A DNA stretch of 64,000 bases from Sphingobium_A sp965228065 (GCA_965228065.1 OZ245788.1:1798001-1862000); one strand, 5' to 3'; shown: positions 36,916-45,618, counted from the first letter of the stretch. Numbers and translations are program-made. The notes: generated from the sequence alone by a model not told the origin.

Positions 36916-38082
36916 ATGAGCGTCCTCGCCCCCTATGCCGCCGATCCCGCTGCGAGCCGCGGGCGGCTGCACCACGAACAGGACGGTGCCGCGCGTGGCC
37001 CGCGCGATGCCTTTCAGCGCGATCGCGACCGGATCATCCATTCGATCGCGTTCCGCCGCCTCCGCCACAAGACCCAGGTGTTTCTGGCACCCGACGGCGA
37101 TCATTTTCGCGTCCGGCTGACGCACAGCCTGGAAGTCGCGCAGATCGGACGGGCCATTGCGCGTACGCTCGGGCTCAACGAGGATCTCACCGAAGCTCTG
37201 TGTCTGGCGCACGATATCGGCCATCCGCCATTCGGTCATGCCGGCGAGGATGCGCTGAAGGCGGCAATGATGCCGCAGGGCGGTTTCGATCATAACGCCC
37301 ATACGCTGCGCACGCTGATGGTGCTGGAGTCACCCTATCCGCGCTGGGACGGGCTGAACCTCACCTGGGAAACGCTGGAAGGGCTGGCGAAGCATAATGG
37401 CCCCTTGCGGACGCCGGGCTGGGCGATGCGAGAGGCGGATGCGACCTTTCCGCTCGACCTGGGCCGTTGGCCGTCGCTGGAGGCGCAAGTCGCGGCGCTT
37501 GCCGACGATATCGCCTATGACAATCACGATATCGACGACGGCGTGCGCGCCGGGCTGCTCGATATGGATCAGCTCCTGTCGGTGCCGCTGATCGCCGACG
37601 GATGGGCGGAGGTGGTCGATCGTTGCGCCGGGTGCCATCCCGACCGGCTTCGTGCGGAACTGGTCCGGGTTCAGATCGGCCGGATGGTCAATGATCTGAT
37701 CGCCGAAACCCGCCGGCGCATCACGGAATCGGGCGTGACCAGTCTGGACGACGTCCGCGCCGCCGGACGCGCGCTGGTCGGTTTCTCGGACGGAATGCGC
37801 GACGCCGAACGCGCGTTGAAGCGTTTCATGTACGCCAATCTCTACCACCACCCCAGCCAGCTCGAAGCGGCATCGGCGGCGCGTCATGTCGTCAGCGGCC
37901 TGTTTGCGGCCTATCAGGACGATCCCGCGCATCTGCCGGCCGAATGGCTGGCGACGCTGCCGGTGGCCGAGCCCGCGCGCAGCCGCCATATCGCCGACTT
38001 CGTGGCCGGCATGACGGACCGCTACGCGATCACCCGCTATCGCGAGGTGGTTGGCCCGGTCGAGATGCCGGAAGGTTTCTGA
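36916..38082 (+). CDS. dGTPase-family HD-domain triphosphohydrolase
   Basis: A deoxyguanosinetriphosphate triphosphohydrolase-like protein (388 residues) that should split dNTPs into nucleoside and triphosphate. Signatures are RDAFQRDRDRIIHS..FRRL..KTQVF, the HD-domain His in LTHSLEV (near residue 71), LAHDIGHPPFGHAGE (near 97), and DDIAYDNHDIDD (near 197). The start is the ATG at 36916, 10 bases after the SPOR gene stop. Confidence 0.92.
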   Translation: MSVLAPYAADPAASRGRLHHEQDGAARGPRDAFQRDRDRIIHSIAFRRLRHKTQVFLAPDGDHFRVRLTHSLEVAQIGRAIARTLGLNEDLTEALCLAHDIGHPPFGHAGEDALKAAMMPQGGFDHNAHTLRTLMVLESPYPRWDGLNLTWETLEGLAKHNGPLRTPGWAMREADATFPLDLGRWPSLEAQVAALADDIAYDNHDIDDGVRAGLLDMDQLLSVPLIADGWAEVVDRCAGCHPDRLRAELVRVQIGRMVNDLIAETRRRITESGVTSLDDVRAAGRALVGFSDGMRDAERALKRFMYANLYHHPSQLEAASAARHVVSGLFAAYQDDPAHLPAEWLATLPVAEPARSRHIADFVAGMTDRYAITRYREVVGPVEMPEGF

Positions 38083-38093
38083 AATCCAGGAAA

Positions 38094-38141
38094 ATGGTCC
38101 GGTGAAGGCGCGGCGTCATCGCCATGCCCTCGCCGGACCAT
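38094..38141. terminator. Bidirectional hairpin between convergent genes
   Basis: A 15-base stem with two imperfect pairs (ATGGTCCGG... / ...CCGGACCAT) lies between the dGTPase stop and the stop of the leftward small secreted protein. The U tract is poor on both sides. Confidence 0.5.
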
Positions 38142-38151
38142 CTATCCGATA

Positions 38152-38448
38152 TCAGCGCGCAGCGAGCGTTGTTGCGTGCTCGATGCGATCGACGTCGCTC
38201 AGGCGGAATTCGACGACCTTGCCGGCGCTGGTGCCACGCACGCGGCCGTTGTTGACGACAAGGCGGAAGGATTCGGCACCGGGATAGCGCTTGCCGGCGA
38301 TGACCTTGGCTTTGCCGGCGTCGCGCGCGGTGAAGACATAGGTGAAGCCCTCATGCTCAAAACGGGTCTGAGCGGCAGGTTCGGCCAGCGCAACGGCAGG
38401 CGCGGCGACGGCGAGGGCAGCGATAGCGGCGGTCAGGAACTTCGTCAT
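38152..38448 (-). CDS. Small secreted protein of unknown function
   Basis: A 98-residue protein with a clear signal peptide (MTKFLTAAIAALAVAAPAVALA) and a short, beta-rich mature part containing FEHEGFTYVFTARDAG and SFRLVVNNGRVRGT. I do not recognise a family. It is probably periplasmic. Its promoter must lie in 38449-38660, divergent from argS, a stretch in which I see no clear motif. Confidence 0.7.
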   Translation of the reverse strand: MTKFLTAAIAALAVAAPAVALAEPAAQTRFEHEGFTYVFTARDAGKAKVIAGKRYPGAESFRLVVNNGRVRGTSAGKVVEFRLSDVDRIEHATTLAAR

Positions 38449-38662
38449 TTGGTCGTCCTCCAGGTTTGAAGGCCGATCAGCACCCCTTTGTGTTCTTGAA
38501 AGGCAGCATGCGGTGGCGTGCAGGCGTTCCCAATCGCAAAAGACGACATGACGATTGCACCCCGTGCAACCGTGGACTGCCCCACTTGAGAGGCCGCAAG
38601 GATGGACGGCCGGCGGTGAAGTCCGCTATGGGCGCACGCTTGCCGCAACCAGGGGACGACCC

Positions 38663-40390
38663 GTGACGCTCTACGCCCGTTTCACCGCGCATATCGACGC
38701 GGTGCTCGACAGCCTTACCGCCGCTGGAGACCTTCCGCAGGGGCTGGAACGACGCGCAGTGACGGTGGAACCGCCGCGCGACCCGGCGCATGGCGACCTG
38801 GCGACCAATGCCGCGATGGTGCTGGCCAAGCCTGCCGGGACCAATCCGCGCGCGCTGGCGGAAAAGATCGCGGCCGGGCTGGCCGCGATCGACGAAGTCG
38901 TGTCGGCCGAGATCGCCGGACCGGGTTTCATCAATCTCCGGTTGCGCGACGATGTCTGGCGCGACGAGTTGCAGGCGATTCACGCGGCGGGCGACGATTA
39001 TGGCCGTTCGACGATGGGCGCCGGCGTGACCGTCAATGTCGAATATGTCTCCGCCAATCCGACCGGTCCGATGCATATGGGGCATTGCCGCGGCGCCGTG
39101 GTCGGCGACGCACTGGCGAGCCTGCTCGAATATGCCGGGCATTCGGTGATCCGCGAATATTATGTCAACGACGCCGGCGGGCAGGTCGACGTGCTCGCGC
39201 GTTCTGCGCATCTGCGCTATTGCGAAGTGCTCGGCATCGAGATTGGCGAGATCCCCGAGGGGCTTTATCCCGGCGACTATCTGATCCCGGTCGGCGAGCG
39301 GCTGGCACAGGAATTCGGCTCCGCCTATGCCGAAGCGCCCGAAAGCGAATGGCTCGCGATTTTCCGCGAGCGTGCCGTCGATGCGATGATGGACATGATC
39401 CGCGACGATCTGGCGCTGCTTGGCATCCATCACGATCTGTTTTCGTCCGAAGCGGCCTTGCAGAAAGCGGGCAAACCCGAAGCGGCCGAGGCATGGCTGC
39501 GCGCACGCGACCTCGTCTATGACGGCGTGCTCGAGGCACCCAAGGGCGAGACGCCCGAGGATTGGGAGCCCGTCGAGCTGCCGCTGTTCCGTTCGACCCG
39601 CTTCGGCGACGATCAGGACCGGCCGATCAAGAAGTCGAACGGTCAATGGACCTATTTCGGCGCCGATCTCGCTTATCATTTCCAGAAGGCGCAATCGGCT
39701 GACCAGCTTATCGACATCTGGGGCGCCGACCATGCCGGCACGGTAAAGCGCATCCAGGCAGCGGTTGCCGCGCTGACCGAAGGCAAGACCCGCTTCGATG
39801 TGAAGCTGGTCCAGATGGTGCGGCTGTTGCGCGCCGGCGAACCGGTCAAGATGTCCAAGCGCTCGGGCAATTTCGTGACGCTCGCCGATATGGTCGGCGA
39901 AGTGGGCAAGGATGTGGTGCGTTTCACCATGCTGACGCGCAAGGCCGACGCACAGATGGACTTCGATTTCGCCAAGGTGGTGGAAGCGTCGAAGGATAAT
40001 CCGGTCTTCTACGTCCAGTACGCCCATGCGCGGATTCGCTCGGTGAATCGCAAGGCCGAGGAGGCCGGCATGGCGATTGGTGTCGCCGACCTGTCCCGCC
40101 TTGATACGGACGAGCTGTCGGTGGTGAAGCTCGCCGCCCAGTTCCCACGCATCGTCGAGGCCGCGGCATTGGCCCGTGAGCCCCACCGGATTGCATTCTA
40201 TCTTTCTGATATTGCTGCATCTTTCCACTCGCTGTGGAATATGGGCAATGACCGGCCCGAGCGACGCTTCCTGATGGTCGATGATTCGGAAACCACGTCT
40301 GCGAGGCTTTTCTTAGCCAATGCGATCGGGCAGATTGTCCATAATGGCCTTGCCATCATGGGTGTGGCGGCTGTCGAGGAGATGCAGTGA
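38663..40390 (+). CDS. argS: Arginyl-tRNA synthetase
   Basis: Class I aminoacyl-tRNA synthetase charging tRNA-Arg, 575 residues. It has the N-terminal Add1 domain, the HIGH motif as HMGH in ANPTGPMHMGHCRG (near residue 140), KMSKRSGNF (near 400), and an anticodon-binding DALR domain (HFDYAHARI-like YVQYAHARIRS near 455). I chose the GTG at 38663 because AGGGG lies eight bases upstream and homology begins immediately; the frame is open to an ATG at 38555. It overlaps the next gene by one base. Confidence 0.95.
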   Translation: MTLYARFTAHIDAVLDSLTAAGDLPQGLERRAVTVEPPRDPAHGDLATNAAMVLAKPAGTNPRALAEKIAAGLAAIDEVVSAEIAGPGFINLRLRDDVWRDELQAIHAAGDDYGRSTMGAGVTVNVEYVSANPTGPMHMGHCRGAVVGDALASLLEYAGHSVIREYYVNDAGGQVDVLARSAHLRYCEVLGIEIGEIPEGLYPGDYLIPVGERLAQEFGSAYAEAPESEWLAIFRERAVDAMMDMIRDDLALLGIHHDLFSSEAALQKAGKPEAAEAWLRARDLVYDGVLEAPKGETPEDWEPVELPLFRSTRFGDDQDRPIKKSNGQWTYFGADLAYHFQKAQSADQLIDIWGADHAGTVKRIQAAVAALTEGKTRFDVKLVQMVRLLRAGEPVKMSKRSGNFVTLADMVGEVGKDVVRFTMLTRKADAQMDFDFAKVVEASKDNPVFYVQYAHARIRSVNRKAEEAGMAIGVADLSRLDTDELSVVKLAAQFPRIVEAAALAREPHRIAFYLSDIAASFHSLWNMGNDRPERRFLMVDDSETTSARLFLANAIGQIVHNGLAIMGVAAVEEMQ

Positions 40391-41136
40391 TGACCGACAC
40401 CGATCGTGAAGGCCTGGAGCTTTCCGAGGAAGATCGTCTGCCCTGGCTCGAAGCCGTTGAGGATGCCGACGAGGATGAGGGCATTTCCCCGGCGAAGCTG
40501 GCCGGCGGAGTGATCGGTGCGCTTGTCGCGCTGGGCGTCGTGATCGCCGGCGTCTGGTGGATCAAGGATCGCAATGCACGGCCCGATGGGGACGGCACGC
40601 TGATCGCGGCGGCTCAGGGCGACTATAAGGTGAAGCCCGATGAGCCGGGCGGCATGAAGGTGGAGGGGCAGGGCGATTCGTCCTTCGCCACCAGCGAGGG
40701 TGCCGAGGCCACGGGCAAGATCGATACCAACGCAGTGCCGGAGGCGCCGGTGGCCGGCGCCCGCGCGCCCGCCAAGCCCGCGGCCGAGCGCCCGGCCGCC
40801 GCCGGCCCCGCTGCGACGGTGAAAGTCGCGGACGGCGGCAAGATGCCTGCGCCCGCCGCGAAGCCCGCCCCGGCGCCCAAGCCGGCGGCCGGACCCAGCG
40901 GCTCGGTGATCCAGCTTGGCGCCTATGGCAGCGAAGCGATCGCCAATCAGAGCTGGACCGCGATGAGCAAGCGCTTCTCGTTTCTGGCGCCGCTCGCCAA
41001 GACGATCACGCCGGTCAAGGTGGGCGACAACACCTTCTATCGTCTCCGCGTCAGTGCGGGGTCGCCGGCCGATGCGTCGTCGCTGTGCGGCAAGTTGAAG
41101 GTCGCCGGCGAGAATTGCCTCATCGCGACGAACTGA
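40390..41136 (+). CDS. SPOR domain inner-membrane protein
   Basis: A 248-residue bitopic protein: an acidic cytoplasmic N-terminus, one transmembrane helix (about residues 38-57, GVIGALVALGVVIAGVWWI), an Ala/Pro/Lys-rich periplasmic linker, and a C-terminal SPOR domain (VIQLGAYGSEAIANQSW to ENCLIATN). This FtsN-like layout suggests septal peptidoglycan binding. The ATG overlaps the argS TGA by one base, and nagZ follows, so it probably belongs to an argS-SPOR-nagZ operon. Confidence 0.88.
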   Translation: MTDTDREGLELSEEDRLPWLEAVEDADEDEGISPAKLAGGVIGALVALGVVIAGVWWIKDRNARPDGDGTLIAAAQGDYKVKPDEPGGMKVEGQGDSSFATSEGAEATGKIDTNAVPEAPVAGARAPAKPAAERPAAAGPAATVKVADGGKMPAPAAKPAPAPKPAAGPSGSVIQLGAYGSEAIANQSWTAMSKRFSFLAPLAKTITPVKVGDNTFYRLRVSAGSPADASSLCGKLKVAGENCLIATN

Positions 41137-41144
41137 TCGGATCG

Positions 41145-42155
41145 ATGAAGCCCGTCATCTTCGGTATCGCCGGCGATACGCTGAGCGTGGACGAGCGGGC
41201 GCTGTTCGCGTCGGCTCGTCCGGCCGGCTATATCCTGTTCAAGCGCAATATCGTCGATCGCGATCAGCTTCGCCGACTCACCGATGATCTGCGCGCGATC
41301 GACGGGCGTGGTTCGTTGCCGATCCTGATCGATCAGGAGGGCGGTCGCGTCGCCCGCATGCAGCCGCCGATCTGGTCGGCCTTCCCCGCCGCGGGCGCAC
41401 CGTTCGGTGCGCTCTACGACGTTGCGCCGGCCTCTGCGATCGAGGCGGCACGCGTCAATGCGCAGGCGCTTGCGATCATGCTCAGCGAATCGGGAATCAC
41501 GGTCGATTGCCTGCCGTTGCTCGACGTCCGCCAGCCCGGCGCGCACGACATCATCGGCGATCGTGCCTTTGGCAGCGATCCGATGCGGGTGGCGGCGCTC
41601 GGCCGCGCGGTGCTTGACGGATTGCAGCGCGGCGGATGTGTCGGTGTGGTCAAGCATATGCCGGGCCATGGCCGCGCGGTGGTGGACAGTCATCTCGAAC
41701 TGCCCGTGGTGGATGTGGACGCAGAGGCGCTCGAGATCGATCTTGCACCCTTCATCTCGCTCAAATCGGCGCCGATGGGGATGACCGCGCATGTGGTCTA
41801 CACCGCCTGGGATGCCGAACGGCCCGCGTCGATGTCGCCCTATGTCATTTCCGAGATCATCCGCGGACGGATCGGTTTCGACGGATTCCTGATGTCCGAC
41901 GATATCGACATGAAGGCGCTGAAAGGCAGTGCGGCGGAGAAGGCGGCGGCGGTGGTTGCTGCCGGCTGCGACGTTGCGCTCGATTGCTGGGGCCGGTTCG
42001 ACGAGATGGCCGCGATCGTCGAGGCGCTGGACGACATGTCGGCGGCCTCGCTTGAGCGGCTCGATCGCGCAATGGCGACAATCGCGGACACTGCGTCCCC
42101 GGGCGACTTTGCGGCGCTGGTCGAGAAACGGGACGCATTGCTGGCCTATGCGTGA
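41145..42155 (+). CDS. nagZ: Beta-N-acetylhexosaminidase NagZ
   Basis: A family 3 glycoside hydrolase that removes GlcNAc from muropeptides during cell-wall recycling. The KHMPGHGRAVVDSH loop (near residue 170) holds the catalytic histidine, and MSDDIDMKAL (near 250) holds the nucleophile aspartate. It has 336 residues. The start ATG at 41145 lies eight bases after the SPOR gene stop. Confidence 0.93.
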   Translation: MKPVIFGIAGDTLSVDERALFASARPAGYILFKRNIVDRDQLRRLTDDLRAIDGRGSLPILIDQEGGRVARMQPPIWSAFPAAGAPFGALYDVAPASAIEAARVNAQALAIMLSESGITVDCLPLLDVRQPGAHDIIGDRAFGSDPMRVAALGRAVLDGLQRGGCVGVVKHMPGHGRAVVDSHLELPVVDVDAEALEIDLAPFISLKSAPMGMTAHVVYTAWDAERPASMSPYVISEIIRGRIGFDGFLMSDDIDMKALKGSAAEKAAAVVAAGCDVALDCWGRFDEMAAIVEALDDMSAASLERLDRAMATIADTASPGDFAALVEKRDALLAYA

Positions 42156-42218
42156 ATCCGCCTCCGCTTGCGGGCGGGGGAGTCGACTTTGCCGGACTCT
42201 CGCGGTTACTCTCCGGCG

Positions 42219-42983
42219 ATGAATCCGTACGAGGATCTTTTCGACGAGACACCGCATGCGAGCGCCGACACGCTCACCCTGTCGCTGGACAGCTGGGAGG
42301 GGCCGCTCGACCTGCTGTTGTCGCTCGCGCGCGTGCAGAAGGTCGACCTGCGTGAAATCTCGATCCTCGCGCTCGTCGAGCAATATCTGACCTTTCTGAA
42401 CGAGGCCAAGGCGCTCAAGCTGGAGATCGCTGCGGATTATCTCGTGATGGCGGCATGGCTCGCCTATCTCAAATCCTGCCTGCTCCTGCCGCGCGACGTC
42501 GAGGTGGATCCCTCGCCGGAGGAACTGGCGCTGCGGCTCCAACTCCGCCTGCAGCGATTGAACGCCATGCGAGAGGCTGGTGCGCGCGTGGTCGGCCGCG
42601 ATCGGCTCGGCCGCGACGTTTTCGCGCGTGGTGCGCCCGAGGGGCTGCGGGCCATCCGCAAGAGCCTGTGGCAGGCGGAACTCTACGAACTGATCGCCGC
42701 CTATGGCGCAGTGAAGGCGCGCACGGCGCCGGTCTATCACCATGTCGCGCGGCGCGCGGTAATGACGCTGGACGAAGCGTTGCAGCGGGTCGAGCGGCTG
42801 ATCGGCGAGACCATCGACTGGACCGAGATCGGCCGTTTCCTGCCCGACGGCCTGGACGGCGGGATGCAGCGTTCGGCGCTTGCCTCCAGCTTCGTTGCCG
42901 CGCTGGAACTTGCGCGACAGGGGCGTATCCAGATGCAGCAAGAGGGGCCCTTCGCGCCACTTTATCTGCGGGCACCCGCGTGA
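42219..42983 (+). CDS. scpA: Segregation and condensation protein ScpA
   Basis: The kleisin subunit of the SMC-ScpAB chromosome condensation complex, 254 residues. The N-terminal SWEGPLDLLLSLARVQKVDL and YLVMAAWLAYLKSCLLLP are family marks, as is the C-terminal winged-helix tail. I preferred the ATG at 42219; the open frame begins at 42168. Its stop overlaps scpB by four bases. Confidence 0.92.
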   Translation: MNPYEDLFDETPHASADTLTLSLDSWEGPLDLLLSLARVQKVDLREISILALVEQYLTFLNEAKALKLEIAADYLVMAAWLAYLKSCLLLPRDVEVDPSPEELALRLQLRLQRLNAMREAGARVVGRDRLGRDVFARGAPEGLRAIRKSLWQAELYELIAAYGAVKARTAPVYHHVARRAVMTLDEALQRVERLIGETIDWTEIGRFLPDGLDGGMQRSALASSFVAALELARQGRIQMQQEGPFAPLYLRAPA

Positions 42984-43573
42984 ATCCGCCCGACGATCTG
43001 ACCCGTGCGGTCGAGGCCGCCCTGTTTGCCGCCGATCAGCCGCTGACGATCGCCGATCTGCGCGCACATGTCGGCGATGCCGCGGATCTGAAGCGTGTCC
43101 TGGAAGCGCTCAGCCAGGATTATGCAGGGCGCGGCGTCGAACTGGTCGAACGCGGCGGGCGCTGGCATTTTCAGACCGCGCCCGATCTTGCCCATATCCT
43201 GCGCCGCGAACGCGAGGAGCCGCGCAAGCTGAGTCGTGCCGGCATCGAGACGCTGGCGATCATCGCCTATCACGAACCGGTGAGCCGCGCGGAGATCGAA
43301 GCGATTCGCGGTGTGCAGATCTCGAAGGGGACGCTGGACGTGCTGATGGAAGCCGGTTGGGTGCGCCCCGCGGGACGCCGCGAAGTGCCGGGACGTCCGC
43401 TGACCTATGCGACGACGCCCGACTTTTTGACCCATTTCGGGCTCGAAAGTCGGCGCGACCTGCCCGGGATCGACGATTTGCGCGCTGCCGGACTGCTTGA
43501 TCCCATCGATACCGCCATGGCTGAATTCGATCTTTCCCAAGGCACGCTGGCAAGCACCGACGAGAGCGAGTAA
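42980..43573 (+). CDS. scpB: Segregation and condensation protein ScpB
   Basis: A two-winged-helix partner of ScpA and SMC, 197 residues. It contains AVEAALFAADQPLTIADL, LSRAGIETLAIIAYHEPVSRAEIE and the GRPLTYATTPDFLTHFGL block. The start is the GTG at 42980 overlapping the scpA stop; the longer open frame is inside scpA. Confidence 0.93.
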   Translation: MNPPDDLTRAVEAALFAADQPLTIADLRAHVGDAADLKRVLEALSQDYAGRGVELVERGGRWHFQTAPDLAHILRREREEPRKLSRAGIETLAIIAYHEPVSRAEIEAIRGVQISKGTLDVLMEAGWVRPAGRREVPGRPLTYATTPDFLTHFGLESRRDLPGIDDLRAAGLLDPIDTAMAEFDLSQGTLASTDESE

Positions 43574-43600
43574 AGGGGGCCGGAATCGAGGAGATTTGAC

Positions 43601-43834
43601 ATGGGTTTAGGGTCCCCGATCCATTGGATCGTGTTGCTGCTGGTGGTCGTTCTGCTCTTTGGCAGCGGCCGCGTTTCCAGCCTGATGGGCGACGTCGCCA
43701 AGGGCATCAAGAGCTTCCGCAAGGGTATGGCGGAAGATGACGAGGCAAAGACTCCGTCGCGGATCGACACGCCTCGCGTCGTCGATGCAGCGCCCGAGCG
43801 CGATGCACGCCCTGTGAACGAGGACCGGCCCTGA
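43601..43834 (+). CDS. tatA: Twin-arginine translocase subunit TatA
   Basis: A 77-residue protein with an N-terminal transmembrane helix (HWIVLLLVVVLLFGSGRVS), an FG pair, and an amphipathic helix (GDVAKGIKSFRKGMAEDD), as in TatA/E. It forms the translocation pore for folded, twin-arginine proteins. It lies 27 bases after scpB with an AGGAG-like site upstream (GAGGAG). Confidence 0.95.
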   Translation: MGLGSPIHWIVLLLVVVLLFGSGRVSSLMGDVAKGIKSFRKGMAEDDEAKTPSRIDTPRVVDAAPERDARPVNEDRP

Positions 43835-43932
43835 ACGGGCCGATTCGAAACGATCGTCGCTTGACGGCCTGATCCGCCCATCGGGCGGAGGCGTGCTGCG
43901 CCGTTCATAGTCCACGACTTCAGAAAGTCGCC

Positions 43933-44442
43933 ATGTTCGATATCGCCCCGACCGAATTGCTGCTGTGCGCTCTTGTCGCATTGGTGGTGATCGGACCCAA
44001 GGACCTGCCCAAGGCGATGCGTGTGGTCGGCCATTGGGTCGGTCGCGCACGTGGCATGGCGCGCCAGTTCCGTTCCGGCTTCGATGCAATGGTTCGTGAA
44101 GCCGAACTGGACGAGATGGAAAAGAAATGGGCGGCCGAGAATGAACGCATCATGCGCGAACATCCGCCCGAAACACCTGCCCCTGACGCGGATGCGGCCG
44201 TGACGACGCCATCGGTCGGGTCGATGCCGCCGATGCACCCCGCATCCTCGGCGAGCCCGGTTGCGCCGGTGGAGCCCGCTGTGCCTGAAGATCCGGCTCC
44301 GCCTGTCGAGGACGTTGCTCCGGCACCAGCACCGGCTCCAGCTCCAGCTCCAGCTCCAGCTCCAGCTCCAGCGGAAGCGCCGAAGCCTGCCGGGCAGCTC
44401 GATCTGGGCCTGGGCGGCGCACCGACGGATCCCAAGCCATGA
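43933..44442 (+). CDS. tatB: Twin-arginine translocase subunit TatB
   Basis: A 169-residue protein beginning MFDIAPTELLLCALVALVVIGPKDLPKAM, the TatB signature with an essential N-terminal glutamate region. A charged amphipathic helix and a long Pro/Ala-rich tail follow. The tail includes an uninterrupted run of Ala-Pro dipeptides encoded by six perfect GCTCCA hexamers (44335-44370). Its stop overlaps tatC by four bases. Confidence 0.94.
   Translation: MFDIAPTELLLCALVALVVIGPKDLPKAMRVVGHWVGRARGMARQFRSGFDAMVREAELDEMEKKWAAENERIMREHPPETPAPDADAAVTTPSVGSMPPMHPASSASPVAPVEPAVPEDPAPPVEDVAPAPAPAPAPAPAPAPAPAEAPKPAGQLDLGLGGAPTDPKP
44335..44370 (+). repeat. Six perfect GCTCCA hexamers inside tatB
   Basis: Six tandem copies encode alternating Ala-Pro. 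The unit is a multiple of three, so copy-number change would alter tail length without shifting the frame. Degenerate copies flank it on both sides. Confidence 0.9.
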
Positions 44443-45203
44443 ACGATATCGACGAAAGTCGCATGCCGTTGCTCGATCACCTGATCGAGTTGCGTCGTCG
44501 CCTGCTCTGGAGCTTTGCGGCCCTGGCCGTTGCGTTCGGGATCTGTCTGTATTTCGCCGAACCGATCTTCGCCTTCCTGGTTCAGCCCCTGCTGAAGGCC
44601 GGGCAGGGCAAGCTGATCTACACCGATATCTTCGAAGCGTTCTTCGTGAACCTAAAAGTGGCGTTTTTCTCGGCGGGGATGCTGTCGTTTCCGGTGATCG
44701 CGACGCAGGCCTGGCGCTTCATCGCTCCGGGTCTCTACGGCAACGAGAAGCGCGCCTTCCTGCCTTTTCTTATCATGACGCCTGTACTGTTCCTGAGCGG
44801 TGCCGCGCTTGCCTATTATTTCGCGATGCCGGTGGCGCTCCATTTCCTGCTCGGGTTCGAGGGCAATGTCGGCGGCGTCGAACAGGAAGCGTTGCCGGCG
44901 ATCGGCAATTATCTGAGCTTCGTGACCAAATTCATGTTCGGTTTCGGCGTGGCGTTTCTGTTGCCCGTGCTGCTGATGCTGCTTGAGCGCGCGGGTATCG
45001 TCACGCGCAAGCAACTGTCCTCGGGGCGGCGCTACGCGATCGTGGGTGCCTTCGGCATCGCAGCGGTGCTGACGCCGCCCGACGTCGTCTCGCAGTTGCT
45101 GCTCGCGATCCCGCTGGTGCTGCTCTACGAACTGGCGCTGCTCGCGATCCTGTTCACCGAGCGCCGTCGGGTGAAAACCGCCGCCGCGGCAGAGTCGGAA
45201 TAA
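44439..45203 (+). CDS. tatC: Twin-arginine translocase subunit TatC
   Basis: The six-helix core receptor of the Tat system, 254 residues. It starts with MPLLDHLIELRRRLLW after a short leader and shows FFVNLKVAFFSAGMLSFPV, FIAPGLYGNEKR, FGFGVAFLLPV and TPPDVVSQLLLAIPL, all TatC marks. Translationally coupled to tatB. Confidence 0.96.
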   Translation: MNDIDESRMPLLDHLIELRRRLLWSFAALAVAFGICLYFAEPIFAFLVQPLLKAGQGKLIYTDIFEAFFVNLKVAFFSAGMLSFPVIATQAWRFIAPGLYGNEKRAFLPFLIMTPVLFLSGAALAYYFAMPVALHFLLGFEGNVGGVEQEALPAIGNYLSFVTKFMFGFGVAFLLPVLLMLLERAGIVTRKQLSSGRRYAIVGAFGIAAVLTPPDVVSQLLLAIPLVLLYELALLAILFTERRRVKTAAAAESE

Positions 45204-45205
45204 TC

Positions 45206-45242
45206 GAAGGGCGCCAGGCTGGCACAGCCCGGTGCGCCCTTC
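45206..45242 (+). terminator. Terminator-like hairpin after tatC
   Basis: GAAGGGCGC and GCGCCCTTC pair around an 19-base loop immediately after the tatC stop. The run of T afterwards is interrupted, so it may act in both directions, also ending the leftward entericidin gene. Confidence 0.55.
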
Positions 45243-45257
45243 GCGTTCAACTTCGCT

Positions 45258-45386
45258 TTATTTTGCTGCTTTTTCCACGGTGTTGCCGACCGATTTCACA
45301 TCGCGGCCAGCGCCTTCGATCGTGTTGCAGGCGCTGACGAGAAGCGTGCCGACAAGAAGCGCGGCGCTGAGATATTTGCGGGTCAT
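45258..45386 (-). CDS. Entericidin A/B family small lipoprotein
   Basis: A 42-residue protein: signal MTRKYLSAALLVGTLLVSAC with lipobox VSAC, then NTIEGAGRDVKSVGNTVEKAA, the entericidin pattern (CNT..GAG.D....G..VE.AA). In E. coli entericidins are membrane lipoproteins of an antidote/toxin-like pair under stress control. The ATG at 45384-45386 follows a GGAGGA site on this strand. It sits beside the general stress locus, but I see no EcfG promoter directly before it. Confidence 0.88.
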   Translation of the reverse strand: MTRKYLSAALLVGTLLVSACNTIEGAGRDVKSVGNTVEKAAK

Positions 45387-45483
45387 GGTCTTCCTCCGAG
45401 TGGGGCGCGTCGAATGAATGCGTCGCTGAACGAAATGCGCGGATCGCCGATTCGGTTCCGCAACGATTTCAGAGAAATGCCCC

Positions 45484-45588
45484 AAAAAAATTGAGACCCG
45501 GACATGCCACCGGGGGGGAGGGGGTTGGCATGTCCGGGCCCGTGTCTTGGATAGCGAGAGCGGGGGGGCAAAAGGTCGCTATCCGAAG
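45484..45588 (-). ncRNA. Candidate small RNA with two C-rich-loop hairpins
   Basis: Read leftward, a predicted transcript of roughly 100 bases starts just after an EcfG promoter and folds into two perfect hairpins. Hairpin 1 pairs 45549-45557 with 45576-45584 (9 bp). Hairpin 2 pairs 45497-45509 with 45526-45538 (13 bp) and is followed within seven bases by a run of seven U (45484-45490), a terminator. Both loops carry long C runs in the RNA (CCCCCCC, and CCCCCUCCCCCCC), which could pair with Shine-Dalgarno sequences. The layout recalls the alphaproteobacterial cuckoo/CcsR type RNAs with CCUCC loops. No protein frame uses this stretch. Confidence 0.7.
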
Positions 45589-45593
45589 TTAAA

Positions 45594-45618
45594 AACGGCC
45601 ATGAAAAATAAAGGTTCC
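45594..45618 (-). promoter_or_regulatory. EcfG-type promoter for the candidate small RNA
   Basis: On the minus strand: GGAAC (45618-45614), 16 bases, CGTT (45597-45594). This is an exact match to the general stress sigma factor EcfG consensus GGAAC-N16/17-CGTT. The predicted start, seven or so bases on, falls at the first base of hairpin 1. The ecfG gene itself is 3.3 kb away. Confidence 0.8.
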
